Shown one piece after another: positions 57,101 through 64,000 of a stretch of DNA of 64,000 nucleotides. This DNA is from Streptomyces sp. NBC_00271. GTDB lineage: Bacteria; Actinomycetota; Actinomycetes; Streptomycetales; Streptomycetaceae. A program made the translations under genes and the position numbers. The DNA is taken from positions 5,766,001 to 5,830,000 of the forward strand of contig NZ_CP108070.1 of NCBI RefSeq assembly GCF_036178845.1, read 5' to 3'. Every line of letters starts with the position of its first letter. Position 1 is the stretch's first letter. The notes under the pieces are model-generated. The model was not told the origin of the DNA. It saw only the letters and a list, made by a program, of their open reading frames with translations, and made no database searches.

Positions 57101-58115
57101 CGTCGACGAGCGGCGCCGCAATCTGGCCGAGGACAAGGACCTCTCGACCCTCCAGCTCCAGCTGAAGCCGAAGGCGCGCAAGGCGATCTCGCAGGCCGCG
57201 GCGGCGACGGCGGAACGCGAGGGCGGCGAGTCCCTGGAACGCACGGGCCTCACGGACTGGACGATCGGCACGCTGACGCGCGTCTTCGAGACGCGCCGGG
57301 CCGGCCAGCCGGTGAAGGCGTACCCGGCCCTGGTCGACGACGGACCGACGGCGAACACCGTCTCCGTACGTCTCTTCGACACGGAGGCCGAGCAGGCGCG
57401 GGCCATGTGGACGGGCACCCGGCGGCTGATCCTGCGCAACATCCCGGTGAACCCTGCCAAGTTCGCCTCGGACAAGCTCACCAACGCCCAGAAGCTCGCC
57501 CTGTCCGCCAACCCGCACGGCTCCGTGCAGGCCCTGTTCGACGACTGCGCGATGGCGGCGGCGGACAAGCTGATCGGCGACTTCGGGGGGCCGGCGTGGG
57601 ACGAGGAGTCGTACCGGAAGCTGTATGACAAGGTGCGCGCCGAGATCGTCGACACGACGGTCCGGACGGTGGGCCAGGTGCAGCAGGTCCTCGCCGCCTG
57701 GCAGGCCTGTGAGCGCCGTCTGAAGGCCACCAGCAGCCCCACCCTGCTGGCAAACCTCACGGACGTACGGACGCAGCTGAACGCCCTGGTGAAGCCCGGC
57801 TTCGTCACGGCGACCGGCCTGCGCCGGCTCCCGGACCTGATGCGCTATCTGGTCGCCGCCGACCGTCGCCTGCAGCAGATGCCGACCGGCGTCCAGCGGG
57901 ACACCACCCGCATGGAGAAGGTCCACGAGATGCAGGACGAGTACGCCTGGCTCCTGGAGCAGATGCCGCAGGGCCGGCCGGTCCCGCAGCAGGTCCTGGA
58001 CATCCGCTGGATGATCGAGGAGCTTCGGGTCAGCTATTTCGCCCACGCGCTCGGCACGGCGTACCCGGTCTCCGACAAGCGCATCGTGAAGGCGATCGAC
58101 GCGGCGGTGCCGTAA
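54138..58115 (+). CDS. hrpA: DEAH-box ATP-dependent RNA helicase HrpA
   Basis: A 1325-residue helicase of the usual HrpA length. The motor has GETGSGKTTQIPK (Walker A), HTQPRRIAARTVAERVAEE, IIIDEAHERSLN (DEAH), ITSATID, a TNVAETSLTVPG motif and QRKGRCGRT (motif VI). It is followed by a ratchet/OB-fold region and the long C-terminal HrpA extension. HrpA-type enzymes rescue stalled ribosomes and remodel RNA. ATG 54138 stands 9 bases after GGACGG. It is flanked by two identical tRNA-Asp genes, one upstream with two other tRNAs and one downstream. Confidence 0.95.
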   Translation: MSTHPAPVLGDLAPRLAELSLRDAHRLGRRLEGARRIRKPEARTAVLAEIDAEVTKAEARMAERRTRVPAVTYPEQLPVSQKKSDIADAIRDHQVVIVAGETGSGKTTQIPKICLELGRGVRGMIGHTQPRRIAARTVAERVAEELDTPLGEAVGWKVRFTDQVNPDGTFVKLMTDGILLAEIQTDRELRAYDTIIIDEAHERSLNIDFLLGYLAQLLPKRPDLKVVITSATIDPERFSRHFGEAPIVEVSGRTYPVEVRYRPLLEEEGDDADRDQITAITDAVEELQAEGKGDILVFLSGEREIRDTADALTKKNYRFTEVLPLYARLSHAEQHRVFQPHTGRRIVLATNVAETSLTVPGIKYVIDPGNARISRYSHRTKVQRLPIEPVSQASANQRKGRCGRTSDGICIRLYSEDDFDARPEFTDAEILRTNLASVILQMTAAGLGDIEKFPFIDPPDHRNIRDGVQLLQELNALDPSEKDVRKRLTDTGRKLAQLPVDPRLARMVLEADKNGCAREVMVIAAALSIQDPRERPADKQTQADQQHARFRDETSDFLAFLNLWRYIREQQKERGSSAFRRMCKQEYLNFLRIREWQDIYTQLRTVAKQMGIHLNEDDAAEQSVHVSLLAGLLSHVGMKDVKETGGESGRSTGKNEYLGARNAKFAIFPGSALFKKPPRFVMSAELVETSRLWARVNAKIEPEWVEPLAEHLLKRTYSEPHWEKDQAAVMAYEKVTLYGVPIVAQRKVNYGRIDPETSRDLFIRNALVEGDWRTHHKFFADNRKLLTEVEELEHRARRRDILVDDETLFDFYDQRVPAHVVSGAHFDSWWKHKRHDEPELLDFERSMLINERAGDVSKDDYPDSWRQGRLKFRVTYQFEPGADADGVTVHIPLQVLNQVTDEGFDWQIPGLREEVVTELIRSLPKPIRRNYVPAPNFAKRFLDQAVPLQEPLPTTLARELKRMVGVPVTADDFDWSRVPDHLKITFRIVDERRRNLAEDKDLSTLQLQLKPKARKAISQAAAATAEREGGESLERTGLTDWTIGTLTRVFETRRAGQPVKAYPALVDDGPTANTVSVRLFDTEAEQARAMWTGTRRLILRNIPVNPAKFASDKLTNAQKLALSANPHGSVQALFDDCAMAAADKLIGDFGGPAWDEESYRKLYDKVRAEIVDTTVRTVGQVQQVLAAWQACERRLKATSSPTLLANLTDVRTQLNALVKPGFVTATGLRRLPDLMRYLVAADRRLQQMPTGVQRDTTRMEKVHEMQDEYAWLLEQMPQGRPVPQQVLDIRWMIEELRVSYFAHALGTAYPVSDKRIVKAIDAAVP

Positions 58116-58149
58116 CGGGACCTGCACGGTCGGTGAGTTCGACCCCGGG

Positions 58150-58170
58150 CTCACCCTCCTGTACAGTCTC
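58150..58170 (+). promoter_or_regulatory. Promoter of the second tRNA-Asp gene
   Basis: A -10 TACAGT lies 18 bases after TTCGAC. The TACAGTCT sequence matches the promoter before tRNA-Glu at 52.9 kb. Transcription would begin about 35 bases before the tRNA. Confidence 0.6.
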
Positions 58171-58208
58171 TTCTCGCAGCACAACGCAAGAAAGTGACTG
58201 CGAAACCT

Positions 58209-58283
58209 GGTCCTGTGGAGCAGTTTGGAGTGCTCGCCACCCTGTCAAGGTGGAGGCCGCGGGTTCAAATCCCGTCAGGACCG
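58209..58283 (+). tRNA. tRNA-Asp (GTC), copy 2
   Basis: A 75-base gene identical to the one at 53204-53278 (anticodon GTC). It has its own promoter and a following 15-bp hairpin, so it is an independent transcription unit. Confidence 0.94.
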
Positions 58284-58291
58284 CAAGAGAT

Positions 58292-58325
58292 ACGAGAGCC
58301 CGGGTCTTCGGACCCGGGCTCTCGT
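58292..58325 (+). terminator. Terminator after tRNA-Asp copy 2
   Basis: A 15-bp perfect stem (58292-58306 and 58311-58325) with a TTCG tetraloop, which is extra stable, stands eight bases after the tRNA. Confidence 0.88.
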
Positions 58326-58662
58326 GCGTACGCGCTCCGCGCAGCCGTACGAACTCACGGACCCCTCGCGCCCCTGGGCTCCCGGACCACCCGCGCGCGA
58401 ACCACCCCGCGCGGACCGAGCACCCGGCAGCGCACATTCGGGTCCCCCCCGCGCGTATCCACAGACTCCGAGCGCCGCGTACGCCCCTCACGCCCCTTCA
58501 CGCGCCTCGCGCGCCCCCACCTCCACACGGCCGCTTCCCAGGCCCTCCCACCGAACGCCGGACGCGGTCCCGTCCCCACCGACGGAGCTCCCCGCACCTT
58601 GACGCCGTCACATTCGGCGGGTACCCCGGAATCCAGGGCACTCGACCCCCCGGAGGTGGTTC
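58326..58662. other. Gene-free spacer
   Basis: About 337 bases of Pro/Arg-coding-like, C-rich sequence with several chance open frames in all plus frames. None has a ribosome site or family-like sequence, so I accept no gene here. Confidence 0.6.
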
Positions 58663-58851
58663 ATGGCGGCGTCCGCTCGGCACGAGACGCGCGCTCTGCT
58701 CCGCGCCCATCTGTCGGCCGCCTCCGGCTATCGCCATCTGACGCGGCACTGCCCGATCTGCCATCAGCTCCTGAGACTGGCCATGGAGCCCTCCGCGCAC
58801 GGTGAGGAGGACGAGACGGCGGCCGAGGACGAAACCCCCTCCCATGCGTGA
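58663..58851 (+). CDS. Small Cys/His protein (DUF6274-like)
   Basis: A 62-residue protein. ATG 58663 follows GGAGG by five bases. The sequence has RHCPICHQLLRLAM, a CP-x-CH half zinc-site-like motif, and an acidic tail. I recall similar short proteins in the same place beside bldC in other Streptomyces, named DUF6274; this is from memory. A role cannot be stated. A Cys/His motif in so small a protein suggests metal binding or interaction with another protein. Confidence 0.75.
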   Translation: MAASARHETRALLRAHLSAASGYRHLTRHCPICHQLLRLAMEPSAHGEEDETAAEDETPSHA

Positions 58852-59123
58852 CCTCACACGGGAGAGCACATCCGCCCAACTCCTTTAGCGCAGACGCGTC
58901 ACAGGCAACAAGGACCCTGGCATGTGACGGGTGTCACCGCATAAGTTTTCAGAAGGGCGGAACTTACACCCCACCTACAACTGGTCAATTTAATATGTGC
59001 AATTGCACCACTCTCCGAGGGCTCCCACAGGAGATCCGACAGCCCTCCCCAGACTCCGACAAGGCCGCTCACAGACCCACCGCACGACCCACACCCGCGC
59101 CCCTTCGGCGCCTGAGCAGGGCA
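58852..59123. promoter_or_regulatory. AT-rich region upstream of the bldC terminator
   Basis: No gene seen. The stretch from about 58938 to 59008 is clearly AT-rich for this genome and has a 12-bp perfect palindrome GTGCAATTGCAC (58997-59008). It also has TAAGTT/AACTTA arms (58942-58967). On the minus strand TTGACC (58983-58988), a 16-base spacer and TAAGTT (58961-58966) form a promoter-like pair facing the DUF6274-like gene from the other strand. Confidence 0.45.
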
Positions 59124-59163
59124 TAAAAAAATCGCGCTGGACCCGGCGGAGTCCAGCGCGATC
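59124..59163 (-). terminator. bldC terminator
   Basis: A 12-bp perfect stem (59131-59142 and 59151-59162) with an 8-base loop is followed on the minus strand by seven T residues. It lies about 140 bases after the bldC stop and is the best intrinsic terminator for that gene. Confidence 0.85.
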
Positions 59164-59299
59164 GACGACGCACCCTTGTCGCATGTGTAACTGGGTCGGG
59201 CGTGAGCCCTGTTGGGGCAGGACCCGCGTCGCTTGGAGCTGTGGTTCGGGCGTCTTGACAGGTTGGGGGACCCGCCGAATTGCCCGGTTATGCGATTGT

Positions 59300-59506
59300 T
59301 CAGGCTTCGCTGCGCTGCTGCGGGATACCCGCGAGTAGCGCGCGGACCTCAGCCTCGCGGTAGCGGCGGTGCCCGCCGAGCGTGCGGATGGATGTCAGCT
59401 TGCCGGCCTTCGCCCACCGCGTGACCGTCTTGGGGTCGACGCGGAACATCGTGGCGACCTCAGCCGGGGTCAGCAGCGGCTCGGCATCAGGGGTGCGAGC
59501 GGTCAT
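59300..59506 (-). CDS. bldC: Developmental regulator BldC (MerR-type DNA-binding domain)
   Basis: A 68-residue protein equal to a MerR winged helix-turn-helix without an effector domain: LLTPAEVATMFRVDPKTVTRWAKAGKLTSIRTLGGHRRYREAEV. This matches BldC, which delays entry into sporulation and binds DNA as head-to-tail oligomers on direct repeats. GAGGAGG lies eight bases before ATG 59506. A hairpin of 8-bp arms (59523-59530 and 59537-59544) sits just upstream in the leader. Its upstream region of 700 bases is free of genes and contains two strong palindromes. Confidence 0.97.
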   Translation of the reverse strand: MTARTPDAEPLLTPAEVATMFRVDPKTVTRWAKAGKLTSIRTLGGHRRYREAEVRALLAGIPQQRSEA

Positions 59507-60212
59507 GAGCGGCCTCCTCGGGAGAACCGAACCTTCTCGGTTCTTTCCTCTAAATTCTGCACCTTGACCCGCGTTGCCCGAAATGGCGGACGCGAGTCGA
59601 GTCGGTTATAGGACGAACGGCTTGTCCTCGGCACTACAACTACACCATCCGTCCAGCCGCGTCGGCCAAACCGATGGAATTGCCCTCCCAGGTGTTCATC
59701 AGCGACGGAAGCCGATGGACCATGCCATAGCGGACAGTCACGCCACTGTGACGATCAGTCACAGGACGATCAGGAGTCGTCAGACCCCCCATAGCGCGCA
59801 ATACCGAGATTCCCGCCCAAACATGGACGGATGGAGCCCTCCCCCGGGCTCCTTGTCCTATTTTGGCACGAGGAGGGGCAAGCGATGCAAGAGACAGGTA
59901 AGTGCCATACGTCACGCTTGACGCATCGTTGACACAAAAGACCGGATCGGGACCTAGGTCCCGCCCTGTGTGGTCTTCTCCCGCAGTGAGGGTTCTTCAG
60001 CGTGCGAGGACCATACGTCAGTTCGGGCGAACACCAGTGAGAAGCACATCACACTTCTCGTGCGGCAAACCCGTCCCAGCCGTCCTGAGGCGCTCAGACA
60101 CCCCCGAGGTACTCAGACACCCCACAGGACACACAGGCCCCACAGGGCACACAGAACCCACGCGACACACAGGACCCACGCGCCCCGCGGGCCCGAAGGC
60201 CCTGGACGCCCC
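59507..60212. promoter_or_regulatory. Long bldC upstream region
   Basis: About 700 gene-free bases. They hold CTGTGAC-GATCA-GTCACAG (59746-59764), overlapped by GTCAC-N6-GTGAC, and a 14-bp perfect palindrome GGGACCTAGGTCCC (59949-59962). Two TTGAC-like hexamers on the plus strand (near 59919 and 59932) lack a good -10. No open frame here has proper codon bias. Confidence 0.5.
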
Positions 60213-61061
60213 TCAGTTCGCCGAGCGCCGGTCCCGGACCGAGCGCCAGCGCTCCACGAGCCGTCCGTACGCCTCGCCCGCCGCCGCCCCGTCCCCATGA
60301 CGCAGTGCCTCGATGCCCTCGGCGACGTCGGCCGCCGAGTGGTCGTCCTCGAGGTCCCCGGCCGGCAGGGCGTGCACGAGCCCGCCGTAGTCCAGCTCGA
60401 CCAGCGAGCGTGGATGGAACTCCTCCAGCCAGCGCCCCACGTCCACCAGGCCGTCGATGAGGGGTCCCTCGTCCAGGGTGTCCCGCAGGGTCTTCAGGGC
60501 GCGTGCCGTCCGCCGCCGCGCCTGCACCATCGGCGTCCGATAGCGCAGCGCGGGCGCGGCTCCGTCGCCGCCCGCCCCCTTCTCGTACCGCCGCTCCTCG
60601 TCGGTGACGAGCACGAACCAGTTCAGCGGCACCTGCCAGGTCGAGGTGCGGATCCACGGGCGGGCGTCGGGGTTGCGGGCCAGCCAGCGCTCGTAGTCGA
60701 GGGCCGCCTGGCGGCGTACGAGCGGCGGCAGGACCGCGTCCAGGACGGACACGGGCAGTTCGTCGGCCAGCTCCTCCAGCGCCTGCCAGCCGCGCAGCCG
60801 GGTGCGCCAGGGACAGACGCAGAGCACTCCGTCGACGCTCAGCACGAACGCGTCCGCGCTCTCGTGCACCGGTACGGGGATCGGCGGGGTGGGCAGCAGG
60901 TCGGCCAGGGAGCGGCGCAACTCGTCCTGGTACGACGGGCGCTCGGCGCGCCGTGCGTAACGCGCCCAGTGGGTTCGCTCAGGCTCCGGGAAGGCGGCCA
61001 GCGGTTCGTACACGCGCAGATAGGACGCGTACGGGACGATCACCGAGGACACCTTGGGCAC
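60213..61061 (-). CDS. Conserved unknown protein between bldC and vdh
   Basis: A 282-residue soluble protein of unknown function. GTG 61061 is chosen because the sequence from PKVSSVIVPYASYLRVYEPLAAF is regular and GGAGG lies nine bases upstream. It has charged alpha-helical regions and no membrane segment. Features include SVDGVLCVCPWRTRLRGWQALEEL and WQVPLNWFVLVTDEER; I recognise no enzyme motif. It is conserved in position in Streptomyces from memory. It is divergent from the valine dehydrogenase gene (245 bases). Confidence 0.82.
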   Translation of the reverse strand: MPKVSSVIVPYASYLRVYEPLAAFPEPERTHWARYARRAERPSYQDELRRSLADLLPTPPIPVPVHESADAFVLSVDGVLCVCPWRTRLRGWQALEELADELPVSVLDAVLPPLVRRQAALDYERWLARNPDARPWIRTSTWQVPLNWFVLVTDEERRYEKGAGGDGAAPALRYRTPMVQARRRTARALKTLRDTLDEGPLIDGLVDVGRWLEEFHPRSLVELDYGGLVHALPAGDLEDDHSAADVAEGIEALRHGDGAAAGEAYGRLVERWRSVRDRRSAN

Positions 61062-61306
61062 CCCTGCTCCCTCCCCAACGGACCGGACACGAAACCCGGG
61101 CGGGATCCCGGGCGGGCGGCACGCGCACGACCGGGAAAACACTGCAAATCGTCCCACGACCGTGCGGAAACGTACTCCGGGAGGAGGTGATCCTGAACAC
61201 TGCGCGGATGGCGACCGGGCACAGGCTCTAATCTCATGCCCACGGAAGCCCGCCATCCGCACGGGCACCGTCCACAACCGCCGCTACTTACCTGGGAGTC
61301 ACCACC

Positions 61307-62395
61307 GTGACCGACGTAACCGACGGCGTCCTGCACACCCTGTTCCATTCGGACCAGGGGGGTCATGAGCAAGTCGTGCTCTGCCAGGACCGGGCCAGCG
61401 GCCTCAAGGCCGTCATCGCCATCCACTCCACCGCTCTGGGCCCCGCCCTGGGCGGGACGCGCTTCTACCCGTACGCGAACGAGGAGGATGCCGTCGCTGA
61501 CGCGCTGAACCTCTCGCGCGGGATGTCGTACAAGAACGCCATGGCCGGTCTCGACCATGGCGGTGGCAAGGCCGTGATCATCGGGGACCCCGAGCAGATC
61601 AAGAGCGAGGCCCTGCTCCTCGCCTACGGCCGGTTCGTGGCCTCGCTCGGCGGGCGCTACGTCACCGCGTGCGACGTCGGTACGTACGTCTCCGACATGG
61701 ACGTCGTGGCGCGCGAGTGCCGCTGGACGACGGGCCGCTCGCCCGAGAACGGCGGCGCCGGCGACTCCTCGGTCCTGACCGCCTACGGGGTCTTCCAGGG
61801 CATGCGGGCCAGTGCCCAGCACCTGTGGGGCGACCCGACGCTGCGCGGCCGCAAGGTCGGCATCGCGGGCGTCGGCAAGGTGGGCCACCACCTGGTGGAC
61901 CACCTGCGCGAGGACGGCGCCGAGGTCGTGATCACGGACGTACGCGACGAGTCCGTGCGGCGGATCCTGGACAAGCACCCGACGGGCGTCACGGCCGCCG
62001 CGGACACCGAGGCGCTGATCCGCACCGAGGGCCTGGACATCTACGCCCCCTGTGCGCTGGGCGGGGCGCTGAACGACGCGTCCGTGCCGGTACTCACCGC
62101 GCGGATCGTCTGCGGCGCCGCCAACAACCAGCTCGCGCACCCGGGCGTCGAGAAGGACCTCGCGGACCGCGGGATCCTCTACGCGCCCGACTACGTGGTG
62201 AACGCGGGCGGTGTCATCCAGGTCGCCGACGAGCTGCACGGCTTCGACTTCGACCGGTGCAAGGCGAAGGCCACGAAGATCTTCGACACCACGCTGGACA
62301 TCTTCGCACGTGCGAAGGAGGACGGGATTCCGCCGGCCGCCGCGGCCGACCGGATCGCCGAGCAGCGGATGGCGGAGGCACGCCGCCGCGGATAA
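61307..62395 (+). CDS. vdh: Valine (branched-chain amino acid) dehydrogenase
   Basis: A 362-residue Glu/Leu/Phe/Val dehydrogenase. The N-terminal substrate domain has [12 protein letters not shown] and [19 protein letters not shown], with substrate-binding K76 and catalytic K88. The Rossmann domain has [16 protein letters not shown], and [11 protein letters not shown] is conserved in the family. It deaminates L-valine, leucine or isoleucine to 2-oxoacids with NAD+, providing precursors for fatty acids and polyketides. GTG 61307 has GGGAG about ten bases upstream. Its divergent neighbour is the unknown gene next to bldC. Confidence 0.93.
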   Translation: MTDVTDGVLHTLFHSDQGGHEQVVLCQDRASGLKAVIAIHSTALGPALGGTRFYPYANEEDAVADALNLSRGMSYKNAMAGLDHGGGKAVIIGDPEQIKSEALLLAYGRFVASLGGRYVTACDVGTYVSDMDVVARECRWTTGRSPENGGAGDSSVLTAYGVFQGMRASAQHLWGDPTLRGRKVGIAGVGKVGHHLVDHLREDGAEVVITDVRDESVRRILDKHPTGVTAAADTEALIRTEGLDIYAPCALGGALNDASVPVLTARIVCGAANNQLAHPGVEKDLADRGILYAPDYVVNAGGVIQVADELHGFDFDRCKAKATKIFDTTLDIFARAKEDGIPPAAAADRIAEQRMAEARRRG

Positions 62396-62716
62396 CGGAA
62401 CCCTCCGTTCCGTCGCATTCCACGCGTGTCTCGACGCTTGTCAGGGACCCGCCGAGGGGACACTTCGAGAGAACTCTCACTCCCGTCGGCGGGTCGTCCG
62501 CCAAGAAGAGGTTAAAATCGCGGTTGACCAGCGGGGACAGGGCACCTCGCAGGTTCTGGGCCTAGGCGCGTCCTGCGGGCGACGTACCGTATGGGCGCGG
62601 GCTCAGGTACCGTGGAAGCCCTACGGACCGGTCTCTCCATGGAGAGCCCGTTCCAGATCATGAACGCGTGTCAAGACTCTGGGGCCACCGAGCCCCGTAT
62701 CCGAGGGGGTCGAGCC
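62396..62716 (+). promoter_or_regulatory. Leader region of the DUF3073 gene
   Basis: No gene. About 320 bases include TTGACC near 62523, two GTACCGT repeats (near 62583 and 62609) and two small hairpins before the start (GGTCTCTCCATGGAGAGCC and GGGGCCACCGAGCCCC). A regulated leader is possible, but I cannot match it to a known riboswitch. Confidence 0.35.
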
Positions 62717-62968
62717 ATGGGGCGCGGCCGGGCAAAGGCCAAGCAGACGAAGGTCGCCCGCCAGCTGAAGTACAGCAGCGGCGGGACTGACCTCTCGCGT
62801 CTGGCCAATGAGCTGGGCGCTTCGACTTCGAGCCAGCCGCCGAATGGCGAGCCGTTCGAGGACGACGACGAGGAAGACGACCCGTACGCCCAGTACGCGG
62901 ATCTCTACAACGACGACGATGAGGATGAGGACGAGTCCGGTCCACAGTCTCAACGTCGCGGCGCTTGA
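62717..62968 (+). CDS. DUF3073 family protein
   Basis: An 83-residue protein starting MGRGRAKAKQTKVARQLKY, a highly conserved basic head of DUF3073. SSGGTDLSRLANELG follows, then a strongly acidic tail (DDDEEDDPYAQYADLYNDDDEDEDES). It is small, conserved in actinobacteria and of unknown function; the basic-then-acidic layout suggests nucleic-acid or ribosome association. GAGGGGG precedes ATG 62717. A T-rich hairpin terminator follows the gene. Confidence 0.9.
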   Translation: MGRGRAKAKQTKVARQLKYSSGGTDLSRLANELGASTSSQPPNGEPFEDDDEEDDPYAQYADLYNDDDEDEDESGPQSQRRGA

Positions 62969-63060
62969 CGCACCAGCGTCCCTCGCGGTTTCCGCGATCT
63001 CTCGTAGCTGTAGCGGTGAGCAGATCTCTGTTGGCGGATTTCTCGTAGCAACCGCACTTC

Positions 63061-63096
63061 ACCCGGTCCGGGGCCTCAACGCCGGACCGGGTTTTG
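63061..63096 (+). terminator. Terminator of the DUF3073 gene
   Basis: An 11-bp perfect stem ACCCGGTCCGG/CCGGACCGGGT (63061-63071 and 63082-63092) is followed by TTTTG. It lies 92 bases past the stop and before the converging purM end. Confidence 0.85.
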
Positions 63097-63112
63097 TGCT
63101 GCCCCGAAGGCC

Positions 63113-64000
63113 TCAGCTCGCGTAGTCGCCGATCAGGGCCGCGCCCGTCGCGTGCTCGCCGCGCTCGGTGATCTCACCGGCGATCCAGGCGTCCACGCCG
63201 CGGTCCGCGAGGGTGGCCAGCGCCGCGTCCGCCGATTCCTCGGGGACGATCGCGATCATGCCCACGCCCATGTTCAGCGTCTTCTCCAGCTCCAGACGCT
63301 CGACCTCGCCCGTCCTGCCGACGAGGTCGAAGACCGGGGCCGGCGTCCAGGTCTCGCGGTCCACGATCGCGTGCAGCCCGTCCGGGATCACCCGGGCCAG
63401 GTTGGCCGCGAGCCCGCCGCCGGTGATGTGGCTGAAGGCGTGCACGTCGGTGGTCCTCGTCAGCGCCAGGCAGTCCAGCGAGTAGATCTTGGTGGGCTCC
63501 AGGAGCTCCTCGCCGAGCGAACGGCCGAACTCCTCGACGTGCTGGTCCAGGCTGAGGTTCGCCCGGTCGAAGAGGACGTGCCGGACGAGCGAGTACCCGT
63601 TCGAGTGAAGACCGGAGGCCGCCATGGCGATCACCGCGTCACCCGTACGGATACGATCCGGGCCGAGCAGCCGGTCGGCCTCCACCACGCCCGTACCGGC
63701 GCCCGCGACGTCGAAGTCGTCCGGACCGAGCAGGCCCGGGTGTTCGGCCGTCTCGCCGCCCACCAGGGCGCAGCCCGCGAGCACACAGCCCTCGGCGATG
63801 CCCTTCACGATGGCCGCCACGCGCTCCGGGTGGACCTTGCCGACGCAGATGTAGTCGGTCATGAAGAGCGGCTCGGCGCCGCACACCACGATGTCGTCCA
63901 TGACCATCGCGACCAGGTCGTGGCCGATGGTGTCGTACACGCCGAGTCGGCGGGCGAGGTCGACCTTGGTGCCCACGCCGTCCGTGGCGGAGGCGAGCAG
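63113..64000 (-). CDS. purM: Phosphoribosylformylglycinamidine cyclo-ligase, 3' part (partial)
   Basis: The reading frame continues past the right edge; the visible 295 residues cover most of the enzyme. Motifs include DGVGTKVDLARRLG, DDIVVCGAEPLFMTDYI, LVGGETAEHPG, SGLHSNGYSLVRHVLF and HITGGGLAANLARVIP, which are signatures of AIR synthetase. It closes the imidazole ring in purine synthesis using ATP and FGAM. The N-terminal part (about 50 residues) lies outside the window. Confidence 0.95.
   Translation of the reverse strand: MLASATDGVGTKVDLARRLGVYDTIGHDLVAMVMDDIVVCGAEPLFMTDYICVGKVHPERVAAIVKGIAEGCVLAGCALVGGETAEHPGLLGPDDFDVAGAGTGVVEADRLLGPDRIRTGDAVIAMAASGLHSNGYSLVRHVLFDRANLSLDQHVEEFGRSLGEELLEPTKIYSLDCLALTRTTDVHAFSHITGGGLAANLARVIPDGLHAIVDRETWTPAPVFDLVGRTGEVERLELEKTLNMGVGMIAIVPEESADAALATLADRGVDAWIAGEITERGEHATGAALIGDYAS

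Noticed and set aside
53204..58283. The two tRNA-Asp genes as att sites of an integrated element
   Set aside because: The interval holds hrpA and no integrase, and both tRNA genes are complete with own promoters and terminators.
58498..58869. A minus-strand 123-codon frame opposite the DUF6274-like gene, with AAAGGAG upstream
   Set aside because: The encoded sequence is Arg/Gly-rich without family features, and the plus-strand gene is better supported. Kept only as a possible antisense transcript.
62583..62620. Repeated GTACCGT motifs upstream of the DUF3073 gene as a riboswitch
   Set aside because: No pairing pattern typical of any known riboswitch class could be drawn.

Overview
The window is chromosomal DNA of a high-GC actinomycete, almost certainly Streptomyces. 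Codon use has G or C at nearly every third position, GTG and TTG starts are common, and the rRNA operon has no spacer tRNA. bldC, a bldC-vdh-DUF3073-purM block, a sigma factor/TetR/NDH-2/RsbU-like block and a DEAH helicase HrpA are all present. From memory, the gene order resembles the S. coelicolor interval around SCO4087-SCO4135, read in reverse; this was not checked. Most of the window looks like ordinary core chromosome. I see no integrase, transposase, prophage or CRISPR array.

Layout. Positions 1-6741 hold a plus-strand operon of type IV secretion/conjugation-like membrane proteins and ATPases, with no relaxase in view. Next come a GNAT acetyltransferase and a CDP-alcohol phosphatidyltransferase. 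A complete rRNA operon on the minus strand (5S at 8.3 kb, 23S, 16S ending at 13.5 kb) has a long leader and a well-formed distal promoter at 14.12-14.15 kb. A divergent MarR/MFS pair follows. From 16.2 to 27 kb lies a regulatory stretch: PAS-SpoIIE-HATPase phosphatase, NDH-2, TetR regulator, membrane-anchored ECF sigma factor and AfsR/SARP regulator. From 27 to 36.5 kb are an asparagine-synthase-like protein, an HTH/TPR-type regulator, LhgO, TrmB, a PrsW-type protease and an aldo/keto reductase. At 36.6-39.6 kb are an M23 cell-wall peptidase preceded by a cyclic-di-AMP riboswitch, a membrane SpoIIE phosphatase and a tiny lipoprotein. At 39.7-42.5 kb are tRNA-fMet, a domain-swapped RibD-like enzyme, a divergent MarR regulator, a GTP cyclohydrolase II and tRNA-Lys. 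At 42.6-52.9 kb are an APC permease, a large secreted FG-GAP protein, a DEAD-box helicase with a repetitive RGG tail, a lipoprotein, a small zincin and a membrane metallophosphoesterase. At 53.1-58.3 kb are tRNA-Glu, tRNA-Asp and tRNA-Phe, a small membrane protein, HrpA and a second tRNA-Asp. The window ends with a small Cys/His protein, bldC, a conserved unknown, valine dehydrogenase, DUF3073 and the 3' part of purM.

How the parts relate. The proteins of the first operon would together form a membrane channel with ATPases, but the VirD4/TraD-like member has lost a recognisable P-loop. Two SpoIIE-type phosphatases, the ECF sigma factor, the SARP regulator and BldC make the window rich in developmental and stress control. 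The MarR gene at 41.06 kb lies between a RibD-like and a RibA-like gene. Similar imperfect palindromes occur in both flanking promoter regions, which suggests one small regulon making a pyrimidine or flavin-like product.

The observations most worth following are: a dispersed nested-hairpin element in two copies with compensatory arm changes (27.1 and 54.0 kb); the swapped RibD/MarR/GTP cyclohydrolase II module; the one-protein sigma/anti-sigma/membrane/carbohydrate-binding fusion; the T4SS-like operon; and a near-consensus parS site between two tRNA genes.
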